This document shows, one piece after another, positions 42,060-51,564 of a DNA stretch of 64,000 bases. The position numbers and the translations under genes are program-made. The stretch is from Skeletonema tropicum (lineage: Eukaryota > Bacillariophyta > Thalassiosirophyceae > Thalassiosirales > Thalassiosiraceae): positions 2,170,001-2,234,000 of the forward strand of contig CM074132.1 of assembly GCA_037178625.1 (NCBI GenBank), written 5' to 3'. Every line of letters starts with the position of its first letter. The stretch's first letter is position 1. Below the pieces are notes generated by a model. The model ran no database searches. It saw only the letters and a list, made by a program, of their open reading frames with translations, and was not told the origin of the DNA.

Positions 42060-44276
42060 ATGTTGTTTGACAGTAATCAACCATCGAGCGGCAATCCTTC
42101 TGCTTGCTACGATGCAAAAAATGCATGTATTCGGCTGCTCGGGGAAGGTAGTTTGCTTGAAGGCTCAATCATTGAAATGGATCAGGCGGATCAATCTGGC
42201 ACTTCATTTCTAATGGGCGAAGTGATGGAGATTGTCATTATGGGGGATGATCATGTTCCTTTAGCTGTTCACAATGAAAGGGTGAATCAGACGACACAAT
42301 CCCCAACTTCGATTGCCGCTCCGCCTGAAGCGGTGAAGAAGACGGAACAATCCCCAACTTCAATTGCTGCTCCGCCTGCTGCTGCTGCTTCTGCTGCTGC
42401 TGGGGGCGAGGAAGGCTCATTGAGACGAAATGATGTGATCGCAAAGCCAAAAAAGTATGTGTATGATGAACTCAGGAGAGCTGAAATACAATCTCTGATG
42501 AAAGATAAATCCATCGGACGGGAGGAAAAGCTACATCGTATGGCAGAGATTAAGGCAAAGTATGAGGATCTACACTCACAAGCTTCCTCCAAAAGAGCCG
42601 TGGACAGGTGGAATCAGGGAGCTATTGCGGCTGTCTCGGCAAATGCATTGAACCAAAACATCACGCAATCCAAACTGGATCAACAACCAACTGTTGATAA
42701 CAACTCTGCACGCGAAAGAGCCTCTAACCGGTGGAATAAGGCTGCAGTTACGGCTGTCTCGGCAAATGCATTGAACCAAAACATCACGCAATCCAAACTG
42801 GATCAACAACCAACTGTTGATAACAACTCTGTACGCGAAAGAGCCTCTAACCGGTGGAATAAGGCTGCAGTTACGGCTGTCTCGGCAAATGCATTGAACC
42901 AAAACATCACGCAATCCAAACTGGATGAACAACCAACTGTTGATAACAACTCTGCACGCGAAAGAGCCTCTAACCGGTGGACTAAGGCTGCAGTTACGGC
43001 CGTCTCGGCAAATGCATTGAACCAAAACATCACGCAACCCAAATCATCGGATCAACAACCAACTGTTGATAACAACTCTGCACGCGAAAGAGCCTCTAAC
43101 CGGTGGACTAAGGCTGAAGTTACGGCTGTCTCGGCAAATGCATTGAACCAAAACATCACGCAATCCAAACTGGATCAACAACCAACTGTTGATAACAACT
43201 CTGCACGAGAAAGAGCCTCTAACCGGTGGACTAAGGCTGCAGTTACGGCTGTCTCGGCAAATACACTGAAACAAAGCATTACAAATAAACGATCATCTGA
43301 GCAGCCAAAGAATATCAATGAAGAGGATATCGATGATCTCATACGACTGCTGAGATTCAATGACCCTTCTCTTTCATCTCTGATTCTCGATGGACGAGGA
43401 TTCGATGAGGCTAGTTGGGAGGGGTTGTTTGATTCTATTGAGGAAAATACACATGTGACAGAACTTTCTCTTGTCAATTGTAATTTGGACGACTCAAGCG
43501 TAGCCACGCTTATCCTTGCGTTAGTTGAAAATGAAACGCTAATTTCTATTGATCTTTCATACAACGAAGACTTGACTGATGACACTGGTGATGCGTTGAG
43601 GAAGGTGCTCAGGCAAGGTAATGCAATCGTGAAGAAAATTAACACGGATGGTACAAGCATATCAGGGGAATTATCAGACAAAATTCAGGCTATCCTCTAT
43701 GAACGTGATGATGCTGTGAAGCTCGCAAGGCTACAGGAAGCTCGACAGGCGAAAATTAAGGCACTGCTTGCATTTTCTGCTTCAAGCGAAGTTGAAAGAA
43801 ATAGACAGACCTCGTCGGACGTCGAAGACGACGATGACGCTCACACTCCACCGAAGGGAAGATTAAGTAGAGCTTCTTCGACGAGGAGTCAGAGAAGTGC
43901 TTCTTCCAGTAAAAGTTCTTCCAGTAACAGCATTGGTAAACGAAGCAATGGTTACCGGCGAAGAGCTGATGCTTATTCTAGAACTAGCAGCCAACGAAGC
44001 AATATTTCTGGAAGCACCCACTCAAAAGACCATTTGAAAAATGTTCCTACAGCTATAAAAGCTAACATGGCAGCACGGCAAATGGCAAGTTTGGGAGGAG
44101 AGATGAACCACATTGGAAAAAGTGCTTCGCAACTGAAAGAACTCCGCCAACAAAGAGGTGAATGTATCCACTGTGGACAGAAATGTTTTAAGAAAACAGT
44201 GTTCAAGTCGATTCCACTTTCAATTCCCGGTAAAGTCGATCAGGGTCGCTGTTTAAGTTGTGTGCAGTTTGGTTGA
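42060..44276 (+). CDS. Repeat/LRR/zinc-ribbon protein of unknown function
   Basis: A single 738-codon exon. Residues about 175-420 are six tandem units of 41-42 residues (consensus ARERASNRWNKAAVTAVSAN then ALNQNITQSKLDQQPTVDNN). A tropomodulin/RNI-like leucine-rich segment follows: SSLILDGRGFDEASWEGLFD, VTELSLVNCNLDDSSVATLI and LISIDLSYNEDLTDDTGDAL. A helical linker and a Ser/Arg-rich stretch lead to a C-terminal zinc ribbon with C-x-x-C-x-x-x-C and a final C-L-S-C. Such Cys-ribbon tails and acidic/Ser linkers are frequent in diatom proteins of unknown role. The repeats are nearly identical at the DNA level, so they expanded recently. Confidence 0.82.
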   Translation: MLFDSNQPSSGNPSACYDAKNACIRLLGEGSLLEGSIIEMDQADQSGTSFLMGEVMEIVIMGDDHVPLAVHNERVNQTTQSPTSIAAPPEAVKKTEQSPTSIAAPPAAAASAAAGGEEGSLRRNDVIAKPKKYVYDELRRAEIQSLMKDKSIGREEKLHRMAEIKAKYEDLHSQASSKRAVDRWNQGAIAAVSANALNQNITQSKLDQQPTVDNNSARERASNRWNKAAVTAVSANALNQNITQSKLDQQPTVDNNSVRERASNRWNKAAVTAVSANALNQNITQSKLDEQPTVDNNSARERASNRWTKAAVTAVSANALNQNITQPKSSDQQPTVDNNSARERASNRWTKAEVTAVSANALNQNITQSKLDQQPTVDNNSARERASNRWTKAAVTAVSANTLKQSITNKRSSEQPKNINEEDIDDLIRLLRFNDPSLSSLILDGRGFDEASWEGLFDSIEENTHVTELSLVNCNLDDSSVATLILALVENETLISIDLSYNEDLTDDTGDALRKVLRQGNAIVKKINTDGTSISGELSDKIQAILYERDDAVKLARLQEARQAKIKALLAFSASSEVERNRQTSSDVEDDDDAHTPPKGRLSRASSTRSQRSASSSKSSSSNSIGKRSNGYRRRADAYSRTSSQRSNISGSTHSKDHLKNVPTAIKANMAARQMASLGGEMNHIGKSASQLKELRQQRGECIHCGQKCFKKTVFKSIPLSIPGKVDQGRCLSCVQFG
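42585..43326 (+). repeat. In-frame tandem repeat, 123-bp unit, six copies
   Basis: The unit is 123 bases (41 codons); copy 4 has three extra bases (PKSSDQ for SKLDQ). Copies 2-5 are almost identical, while copy 1 and copy 6 are degenerate at the outer ends, the usual pattern for unequal exchange. The same repeats create long spurious minus-strand frames. Confidence 0.95.
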
Positions 44277-44473
44277 TAACCGAACAATAGTGTTGTAATA
44301 GAGAATAATATTATGTGCGTCGATTGTTGTTACTTTTGCTTGGCTTGGAAACGTTTGCTGGCTGGAAATAATCTACTGCCTGGAAACTCATTCCAAACAT
44401 ACATTTTTTCTCCCTACTAATGTCTCCATTGGTCCTATACAAAGTAACTTGTTCCGACAATGACATAATATAA

Positions 44474-44875
44474 TTATTTTTTCTTCTCCAAAGCAGCAAG
44501 CCTTTTCTCCAACTCCTGTTGTTTCTTCAACATCTCCGCATTCCCTTCCCTAACTTCCTTAAAAATGTAAAACTCCGTAGCGAGTGCCGTTAAACCCGCT
44601 CCAGAAATGAATGATCCAACTCGTGCAAAGAATCCAGCACCTCCCCCACTAGTAGATGATGCTGCGGCGGAGGAAAACGACCGTAGAGTTGATGGGATTA
44701 TTTGTCTCTGTGATGTGTGTAATTTATGATAGTTGTTTGTTGTGTCAAGTTCAAAAGATTTTTTTCAAAATTGTGCAAGTGATAGCAGTGTCAGCGACAA
44801 CAACATGAATCAACACGAAAAAGACGGCATTCTGATTCTACAAAAACCACTCACCTTGGCTATAGAAAGCATCAT
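44474..44875 (-). CDS. Small mitochondrial-type membrane protein, two exons
   Basis: Exon 1 is 44875-44855 (MMLSIAK, donor AAG|GTGAGT) and exon 2 is 44707-44474 (acceptor CATCACAG), phase 0, 84 residues. The start IAKRQIIPSTLRSFSSAAAS is Arg/Ser/Ala-rich without acidic residues, like a mitochondrial presequence. One hydrophobic segment follows (ARVGSFISGAGLTALATEFY), and then a charged coiled coil (MLKKQQELEKRLAALEKKK). This layout is common among small inner-membrane subunits of respiratory or ATP synthase complexes, but I do not recognise the family. The gene lies head-to-head with the Mon2 gene. Confidence 0.65.
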
Positions 44876-45158
44876 CGTCACTGCAATTAGGCGTAGCTAA
44901 GACTGAAAGCGTTCGTACTGAGAATGCCTTCCAAACAATCACAAGCTTTTGGCTTTGTTGTTTTTGCTATTTTCCTAGACGGTTTTCTCCGCTTTTCGAT
45001 TCTTCACTTGTGTTCTCGCTTCTACCATTACTATCAATTCATGCAAAATGCAATTCGTTTAAATTGCTGTTGCCTTTTAGAGACGTTAGATTGAACCGAG
45101 GTATCTACTGACTGCGCTAAACACTGATAGGTGGTTTGTAGCAGGGCGTTGCGTAGGA
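44876..45158. promoter_or_regulatory. Divergent promoter between the small mitochondrial gene and Mon2
   Basis: Only 283 bases separate the two start codons, so the promoters of both genes must share this space. No specific element could be named. Confidence 0.4.
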
Positions 45159-48100
45159 ATGAATTTTGTGGCTCAGGTAGAGGATCACCTGCGAGATCTT
45201 GGGGCGGAAGCAAGGAAGGCTCATCCAGGTAAGTGTCATTTCCCCCTCTCTTTCCATATCTATGGATCCAATCAGCCCATCTCAACTCCATTGTGCCTTG
45301 ATCACACTTCACCAGGTGTCAAAGAGGCATCCGAGCGAGCGATAATCAACCTTCGCTCTCTTCAAACTCAATATGTGGCAGCGGTCCGACGTTCTAGCGG
45401 CAATGCACAAAAGCACCCCACTACCGCACTATTCCAATCTCAGGATGTCTTGCGACCATTCTTACTAGCAGCGAATTATTCCGATGCAGATTATGAATTA
45501 TTAGTCATTGCATTAGATTCTATGCAGCTGTTGCTACGAGGGGATGCAGTATGTTCCGAGGATGGGGCGCAGATATCTCGAGTGCTGGTCATACAAGCTT
45601 GGGGATGTGCGGGGACATTGGGGTTATTGACAAACAACGGTTCTGGAGGGAGCGGAGATGGTGGATCAGGGAATGGTGCAGGAAGTAGTATAACTGCTGG
45701 AATGATTCATGGAATCACTGGTATGATGATGTTGGGTTCGCATCAGCATCAAGCAGCGAAGAATAAAAACGAGGTCACAACAACTTCTTCTGCTCGACAC
45801 CCAAGTAGTCATAGATCAATGAAAGAGGATCAATCGATTGCGCTAAAGATTCTACAAACCATATCGATGATGGTAGACTCCAATTCTATGAAATTGACTC
45901 AAGATGTATTAGGATCTTGTATACTGGCGTGTTTGATCTTGGGAGCTGGCGAGAAGATGACTCAACAATCACATTCTTCCATGATTTCATCCTCAAACAA
46001 TGTTCTTGCTGCCAAGGATAGAAGTGGTGGTGCAGTTGGTGTGGCTGCTGGGATTGTAAGACGATCATCATTTGCTACATTGAACCAGATTCTTTCTAAT
46101 CTATTCGAAAAAGTCAACGACGTTATAGTGGGTGGAAAGGATGACAACTTGGACACATCTGACATGTTGTTGGTCGCTGAACGATCAATATCAGATTTGT
46201 GTGCCATTGTTGACAATCATTCATCTAGAAATCTGCAACCCAACAGTCTCAGTGGACCTTTCTCTGCTGCAGCCAAAGAAGGTCTTACGCCATCACCAAC
46301 CACTAGCTTGACACTACTTGATATGGTATTCAAACGAGGCCGTGTAGGAGTTTTTCAGTCAATACAATCAAAGACAGACAATGGTGATGCAAATGAAGAC
46401 CAGATATCGACGTTTCATCAGCGTCTCATGAGTCAGGCATGTGAACTAGTCATTTCCATCTTTAAAATGCAGCATTCTCACGTGTATGGGCCGAAAATAT
46501 CATCAGATACACACGCGACGGATTCTTCATCGGATGCTGTTGACTTTTGCTTCTTTTACTTTGCCGTCACGATCAGCTCGAGTGTTTTATTACAACAATT
46601 GCCATCAGTTCAATCAGAGAAGAGCGCAACCAGTATGAACATAATGTGTCTTGAAATAGTAAAGCTGTTGGTGTCGTTTGTTACAGGAGCAACTAATGCC
46701 TACCACGATTCGTCAGACTTTGAAGACGGCTACATTTTCAGCCAAACAGAAAGAGATGCATTTCATATCGAACAAGCTGATGCCAATAGCCGGGGTGGTA
46801 GTGCACCATCATCACGTGGGATGACCTCTTCTCGACTTGCACAAGAAAACGCTGAGCCACACATTTCGGGCTCAATCATACCTAGTAATCAAATGTGGAG
46901 GGCCTTCCTGTCTCTTGATGTTTTGAATCGATTGGTATCTTCATGTTTGGAAGAGGTACACTTGTTATACAGCATAAATGGACAGGCCGATAGCGAGGGC
47001 TCGTCCACTATAACTCTAATCGCTGGAGCAGCAAGTGACTTTGCAACAATATCGGCGAGCAATCGGGAAGGTATTTTACATGCTGTCATGTCAGCACACA
47101 ACGACGAAATGAATGCAAACAATGCGCTTGACGTAATGGAGTCATCGTCATCCGAGAGGCTTTCCATTGATGGCCAGGGAAATTGGAATGCTGCAGCTGC
47201 CCTTGTTGACAAAGTTACAGATGCATCGTCTGTAGGTTCCTCCGATATCCCGAATTGCGATGCTGGAGAAACTTCTTGGATGGCGTTCAAGTGCATTTTG
47301 TCCATGGCAAAATCATTGAAGCTGATATCATCTGAAGATGCGAATGTGGAAGATACAATCATTGCGGAAATATTAAGTGGGTCTTTTGTTTCCACCATAA
47401 CTTTGCTGCAGCACTACATCAAGCGTATGTGTGGTTCTCATGTCATTGTTTCGCGTGCACTCACTGCTTATGAAGAGTTGGCATATGCGTCCATGATGAT
47501 GGAAGACAAACCGGGCAACTTGCGACGACAGGCAATATTGACTTCGCTGTGCAAACTCTGCCTCCCCAAATGGGGCAAGAAACGACCGAATTGTCAACTT
47601 AAAGAAAGCAATATCGATGCACTCTGGACAATGCTTTGGTTAGTTCATTCTCACTTTGAAAAGATTTTGGATGAGTGGGGCGTCATCATTTCCACTTTCG
47701 ATCAGCTTGGTTCTGTTTCAATATCCTCCTTGAAGCTATCCCAAGCTTACGCTGAAAAGGCCGCGGCGATCGCTAAATGCTTCATTCGATTACCAAAGTT
47801 TACAACTTGCTTTTCAAAAGACGCTTTATTTCAATTCACATCATCTTTGGTAAAATTATCAGATGCGGTGTCGTTCGAGCCCATAAGTTCTGTCAACACG
47901 ACGAACCTTCGAAGAAGTTCAGACAGTTCTCATGGGGACAACATAGATACTGAATTGCAGCAGCCTTCGATTGGTGGCAAGTTGATGAATTTTGCAGGAC
48001 GTGCATTTGGAGGAGGTCAGCAACCAACTCCTAACACATCATTTCGAAAACTTGCTTCGGTGGGGACTACGCAAATATCAAAGTCCTACTCTGAGGACTT

Positions 48101-51050
48101 CCGTGAAACAACTTGCATGCATTTGGCGTTGATGAAAATATCAACCCCGAGCGCTGTTATCCGAAAGCTGCCGCTTCCATTATTATTACTTGCTGTCGTA
48201 GCAGAAGCCAATATGTACAGATTTTCCATAATTGAGGAATGCGTAGCTATTCACTTTTGTGATCTTGTGGCCAAGTCACCCGAAGAAGAAGTGAGATCAT
48301 TTGCAATGGAGGTCTTAATCCGTTTTATGCCTTCCTCACTATCCAAATCCGACATAGGCCGAAAGTTTGGAAACAGACCGGTAATGATCCCAGATGGAGA
48401 AAGCATCGATGATTCTCCTTTAGGAGTGGCACCAATAGACTCCGTCGAGGGATATAAAGTCAATGACGAATCAGAGAAACAGTTGTCTAGCGATGGTGGT
48501 CCTGAAAATGAATTACAGGTATTGAAGATCCTCTGTCGGACTATACAAAGAACAGATCAAGTGGGCACGGCAGAAACTGGCCTGAAAGCATTGCATGTCG
48601 TTCTAGAAGGATCCGTCCATAGTTTGTCGGGTGGTGATCTCGTTACGATAGTTCGTACCCTTTCGCTCTTGTCTGGCTACAATGGTTCCCAAAACAATGA
48701 AGCAACTTCAATCGATCGGTCATCAAAATCTTGGACAAACGTGAGCGCCCACTCCTTTCAGACTTTCAAGCTCATCTTCGATGAATACTTAGAGTCTCTC
48801 CCTGATAGTTCAGAAACTGCATCCACTGAAACGAGAGTTGCCATGATTGATTGTTGCGTGGCCTTTGGCAGGTCACACCACGATGTCAATACTGCTCTCA
48901 CTGCCACTGGAATGCTTTGGTCTCTCGCTGACAGAGATTCTTCGTCCGAAACCCTGGACGCAGTTTTATCAAATCTGGCTCTATTGTCTAGTGACAATCG
49001 TCCGGAGTTGCGAAATTGTTCAGTAAATACATTGTTTTCTTGTGTGGTTGGCTTAGGAGAACGGTTTACAGAGAATCAATGGAAGAAATCTCTCAACGAC
49101 ACCATCTTTGGCGTCATGAGAGAAATTGCGTTGGGTATTAGTGGAGCAAAGGACACTGGGGTAGCCGAAGATGCCACCATCAAAGATCGTTACAAGGTGG
49201 CTGTACATCACACCCGCAATTCATCAAGCAAGCAATGGGCGGCTACGCAAGTATTGGCTCTTCGCGGCCTTGAGCGAGTGCTGCGTCAATATTTCACACG
49301 GCTCCTTGCAACGGCCACGAGTACATCACCAAGCAGCGGTGATTCTCAACAGCCCTGGTTGATAACAACGTGGGGAGAAATCCTCGCATTTTCGCTTGAT
49401 TGTTCCAAACTTGTTGGTGGGAGAGAAGCGCTTGATGTACGCATGGCGGGTGTTGAATTAATAGTGCTTTGTGCCCAACTTTCGTGCAAAGCAGGAATAG
49501 TGGCTGCTGGTACAACGGCAAGGGTGGGAACAAACATGGAGGTTGTTGGCGGTGCCCTTCGCTCTGTTCGGGCTGCGACGAAAGACAAGAAAAATGAGAT
49601 AACCGCCCCAACTTTGCCTTTGGACAATGCTTTGCGACAGCAGTTGTTTGAATTGGCTTTTACGACAATAGATGAATTTCGACAATATCTAGAAGAAAAC
49701 GGAACAACGAACTCTGATGATTATTCGGGTGTTGATTCGCTGTTGACACAGGTCTTGACCAAAATAATGGGAGAACTAGCAAAGCTCTACGAGTGCTGTA
49801 AGAATGATGAAATGTCTCCGGGTGCTTGTGCTTTGCAACTAAACATCGCCATCGAGAATGATGAAGGCTACGAAAGTAGATTTCTATATCTGCTTCAAGT
49901 AATTGCAAACAATGCAGATGATGGCAGCAGCTCCAGGTACTTAAATCAAGTTCAAAAAGGTGTCATGTCGTTGCTTCAAAATATGGCATCTAATTCTTCA
50001 CTCAGGGCATTCAAAGCTCTTGCAACAACATCAGGTGATTACATGTTCGTTCAATCAAACGAAAATGGCGGAGAAAGCTTTGAGCTTGAAGCAGCGAAGA
50101 CTGTTGCTTCCGCTTTTGATTCGGATAACCTGTCAGATGAGGCCAAAGTAACGGTGATGTGCTCCGTCTTGTCACATTATCTCAAAATTTATGGTTCCGA
50201 TAAGGAAGTAATTCCGTCTGACGCTGCAGAACGAAACACGTCCCAAGCGAGGTATGACATTGTGACCAAAGTCATTGATTCAGGTTGTCACGCAGCCGCA
50301 AATATCGACGTGGCAACTGATGATAAGACAATACTTGACTCAATTTGGGAAAGAATCGTTACGGTCGTAACGTCTTTGATTTTACCTCCAGCTGCGAGTA
50401 GATACGACGGTTATGCACATCATTCTAAATCAATCCTTGACATTGTTGCAATAGTACTGACTCATCTCCCCCCAAGAAAATATGCTTTAGCTGAGCCAAT
50501 GCTAGAACAAGGAGCAAATCGTGCAGTTGAAGTGGCATTTGAGTGCATCGAAGATGTTGACAAACCTGATGCAGCTGAAGGTGCAGTTCATGTATTCCTT
50601 GCTTGTTTCATGGGTCTGTGCCAAAAAATGCCGAGTTGTTCAGCAGTTACTTCGTTGACAAATCATATCCTTGGCGAGGCTATCGATTCCAATGTTGAAG
50701 ACGATTCCGTTCTGTTTTCAAAGACTCAACAAAGCTTGGCAATCGCTGTTTGTGAGAGTCTCCAAACAACAACATCGCAAGATCTCCTCGTCGGAGTATT
50801 TCCACTGCTCTGTCGTCTCACTAACGTTGAAAACGATGGTCTGCGACGAGTTGCGGGCAGAATATTATGTGGAGTAAATTTGTCACAAGCAATATCACGT
50901 GAGCGGCAACGTGCACAAGAGGCAGACATTAGAGCGCAGGAAGTAGAGGAAGAAAATAGCGCCATGCTCGAGGAGATTGAATACCTTCAAGCAGAGAATG
51001 ATGAGCTTCAACGTCAGCTTGCTTTGTTTACCACAGAAGCAGATGCATGA
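45159..51050 (+). CDS. MON2: Mon2-like Golgi/endosome trafficking protein
   Basis: The frame is open over 1963 codons, but 45229-45315 is an 87-base in-frame intron (CCAG|GTAAGT ... CACCAG|GT); removal restores A-H-P-G-V-K-E-A-S-E-R and gives 1934 residues. That N-terminal block is the DCB domain shared by Mon2 and large Sec7 Arf-GEFs, including VKEASERAIINLRSLQTQY and DVLRPFLLAANYSD. The rest is helical HEAT-like sequence with low-complexity inserts. No Sec7 catalytic domain is present, as expected for Mon2. The last 50 residues form a coiled coil (EEENSAMLEEIEYLQAENDE), which is not typical of animal Mon2. Mon2 acts at the trans-Golgi with a phospholipid flippase to form endosomal carriers; its role here is inferred from the family. 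The frame is completely intact. Confidence 0.82.
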   Translation: MNFVAQVEDHLRDLGAEARKAHPGKCHFPLSFHIYGSNQPISTPLCLDHTSPGVKEASERAIINLRSLQTQYVAAVRRSSGNAQKHPTTALFQSQDVLRPFLLAANYSDADYELLVIALDSMQLLLRGDAVCSEDGAQISRVLVIQAWGCAGTLGLLTNNGSGGSGDGGSGNGAGSSITAGMIHGITGMMMLGSHQHQAAKNKNEVTTTSSARHPSSHRSMKEDQSIALKILQTISMMVDSNSMKLTQDVLGSCILACLILGAGEKMTQQSHSSMISSSNNVLAAKDRSGGAVGVAAGIVRRSSFATLNQILSNLFEKVNDVIVGGKDDNLDTSDMLLVAERSISDLCAIVDNHSSRNLQPNSLSGPFSAAAKEGLTPSPTTSLTLLDMVFKRGRVGVFQSIQSKTDNGDANEDQISTFHQRLMSQACELVISIFKMQHSHVYGPKISSDTHATDSSSDAVDFCFFYFAVTISSSVLLQQLPSVQSEKSATSMNIMCLEIVKLLVSFVTGATNAYHDSSDFEDGYIFSQTERDAFHIEQADANSRGGSAPSSRGMTSSRLAQENAEPHISGSIIPSNQMWRAFLSLDVLNRLVSSCLEEVHLLYSINGQADSEGSSTITLIAGAASDFATISASNREGILHAVMSAHNDEMNANNALDVMESSSSERLSIDGQGNWNAAAALVDKVTDASSVGSSDIPNCDAGETSWMAFKCILSMAKSLKLISSEDANVEDTIIAEILSGSFVSTITLLQHYIKRMCGSHVIVSRALTAYEELAYASMMMEDKPGNLRRQAILTSLCKLCLPKWGKKRPNCQLKESNIDALWTMLWLVHSHFEKILDEWGVIISTFDQLGSVSISSLKLSQAYAEKAAAIAKCFIRLPKFTTCFSKDALFQFTSSLVKLSDAVSFEPISSVNTTNLRRSSDSSHGDNIDTELQQPSIGGKLMNFAGRAFGGGQQPTPNTSFRKLASVGTTQISKSYSEDFRETTCMHLALMKISTPSAVIRKLPLPLLLLAVVAEANMYRFSIIEECVAIHFCDLVAKSPEEEVRSFAMEVLIRFMPSSLSKSDIGRKFGNRPVMIPDGESIDDSPLGVAPIDSVEGYKVNDESEKQLSSDGGPENELQVLKILCRTIQRTDQVGTAETGLKALHVVLEGSVHSLSGGDLVTIVRTLSLLSGYNGSQNNEATSIDRSSKSWTNVSAHSFQTFKLIFDEYLESLPDSSETASTETRVAMIDCCVAFGRSHHDVNTALTATGMLWSLADRDSSSETLDAVLSNLALLSSDNRPELRNCSVNTLFSCVVGLGERFTENQWKKSLNDTIFGVMREIALGISGAKDTGVAEDATIKDRYKVAVHHTRNSSSKQWAATQVLALRGLERVLRQYFTRLLATATSTSPSSGDSQQPWLITTWGEILAFSLDCSKLVGGREALDVRMAGVELIVLCAQLSCKAGIVAAGTTARVGTNMEVVGGALRSVRAATKDKKNEITAPTLPLDNALRQQLFELAFTTIDEFRQYLEENGTTNSDDYSGVDSLLTQVLTKIMGELAKLYECCKNDEMSPGACALQLNIAIENDEGYESRFLYLLQVIANNADDGSSSRYLNQVQKGVMSLLQNMASNSSLRAFKALATTSGDYMFVQSNENGGESFELEAAKTVASAFDSDNLSDEAKVTVMCSVLSHYLKIYGSDKEVIPSDAAERNTSQARYDIVTKVIDSGCHAAANIDVATDDKTILDSIWERIVTVVTSLILPPAASRYDGYAHHSKSILDIVAIVLTHLPPRKYALAEPMLEQGANRAVEVAFECIEDVDKPDAAEGAVHVFLACFMGLCQKMPSCSAVTSLTNHILGEAIDSNVEDDSVLFSKTQQSLAIAVCESLQTTTSQDLLVGVFPLLCRLTNVENDGLRRVAGRILCGVNLSQAISRERQRAQEADIRAQEVEEENSAMLEEIEYLQAENDELQRQLALFTTEADA

Positions 51051-51564
51051 GAAAAGAAAGTGAACACGTTCCAAATGGTTAACTTCTTCTGTTTAAATTA
51101 AATCCTTTGCAAGATACTTTCACCTATGTGTGCATTGATGATATGATTGTCCAGGTTGTTGATATGTGCAAAGAAAGGAACTCCTTGTGGGCTGAAGGTG
51201 TAAATTACATTCTTTACATCTCGAGGGCACAAAGGATTCGGGACCTCTCATGTTTCTTGGCGTGTATATTTTGACACGTTGATTGAATCATTCAAGCGCC
51301 ACAATTTCAATGAGGCAGCTATAGTACATCTCCCAATCAAATACTGTGAAGGTGGAAAAGGCGCTGGCTTTTCCAACTTCAGAGAAGCGGAGGGATCAAG
51401 TTGTGTTAGGTCCGCGATTTTTCAGCACTACCCCCTCTGTTGAAAAGGGGAGGCTAAGTTTGTAGATTGTGTGCAAGTGAAAAACATTGTTCAATAAAAT
51501 TCTTCAATCTCGTTGTACACTTTCACAGAATCTGAGTTATTGTGTTGTCGTGAAGACAGAAAGT
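51051..51564. other. Convergent 3' region, no gene seen
   Basis: About 510 bases between the ends of Mon2 (+) and importin alpha (-), presumably two 3' untranslated regions. There is no supported coding frame. Confidence 0.6.

Noticed and set aside
42576..43681. Long minus-strand frames inside the repeat gene
   Set aside because: They are reverse translations of the 123-bp tandem repeats; the plus-strand frame has domains on both sides of the repeats.
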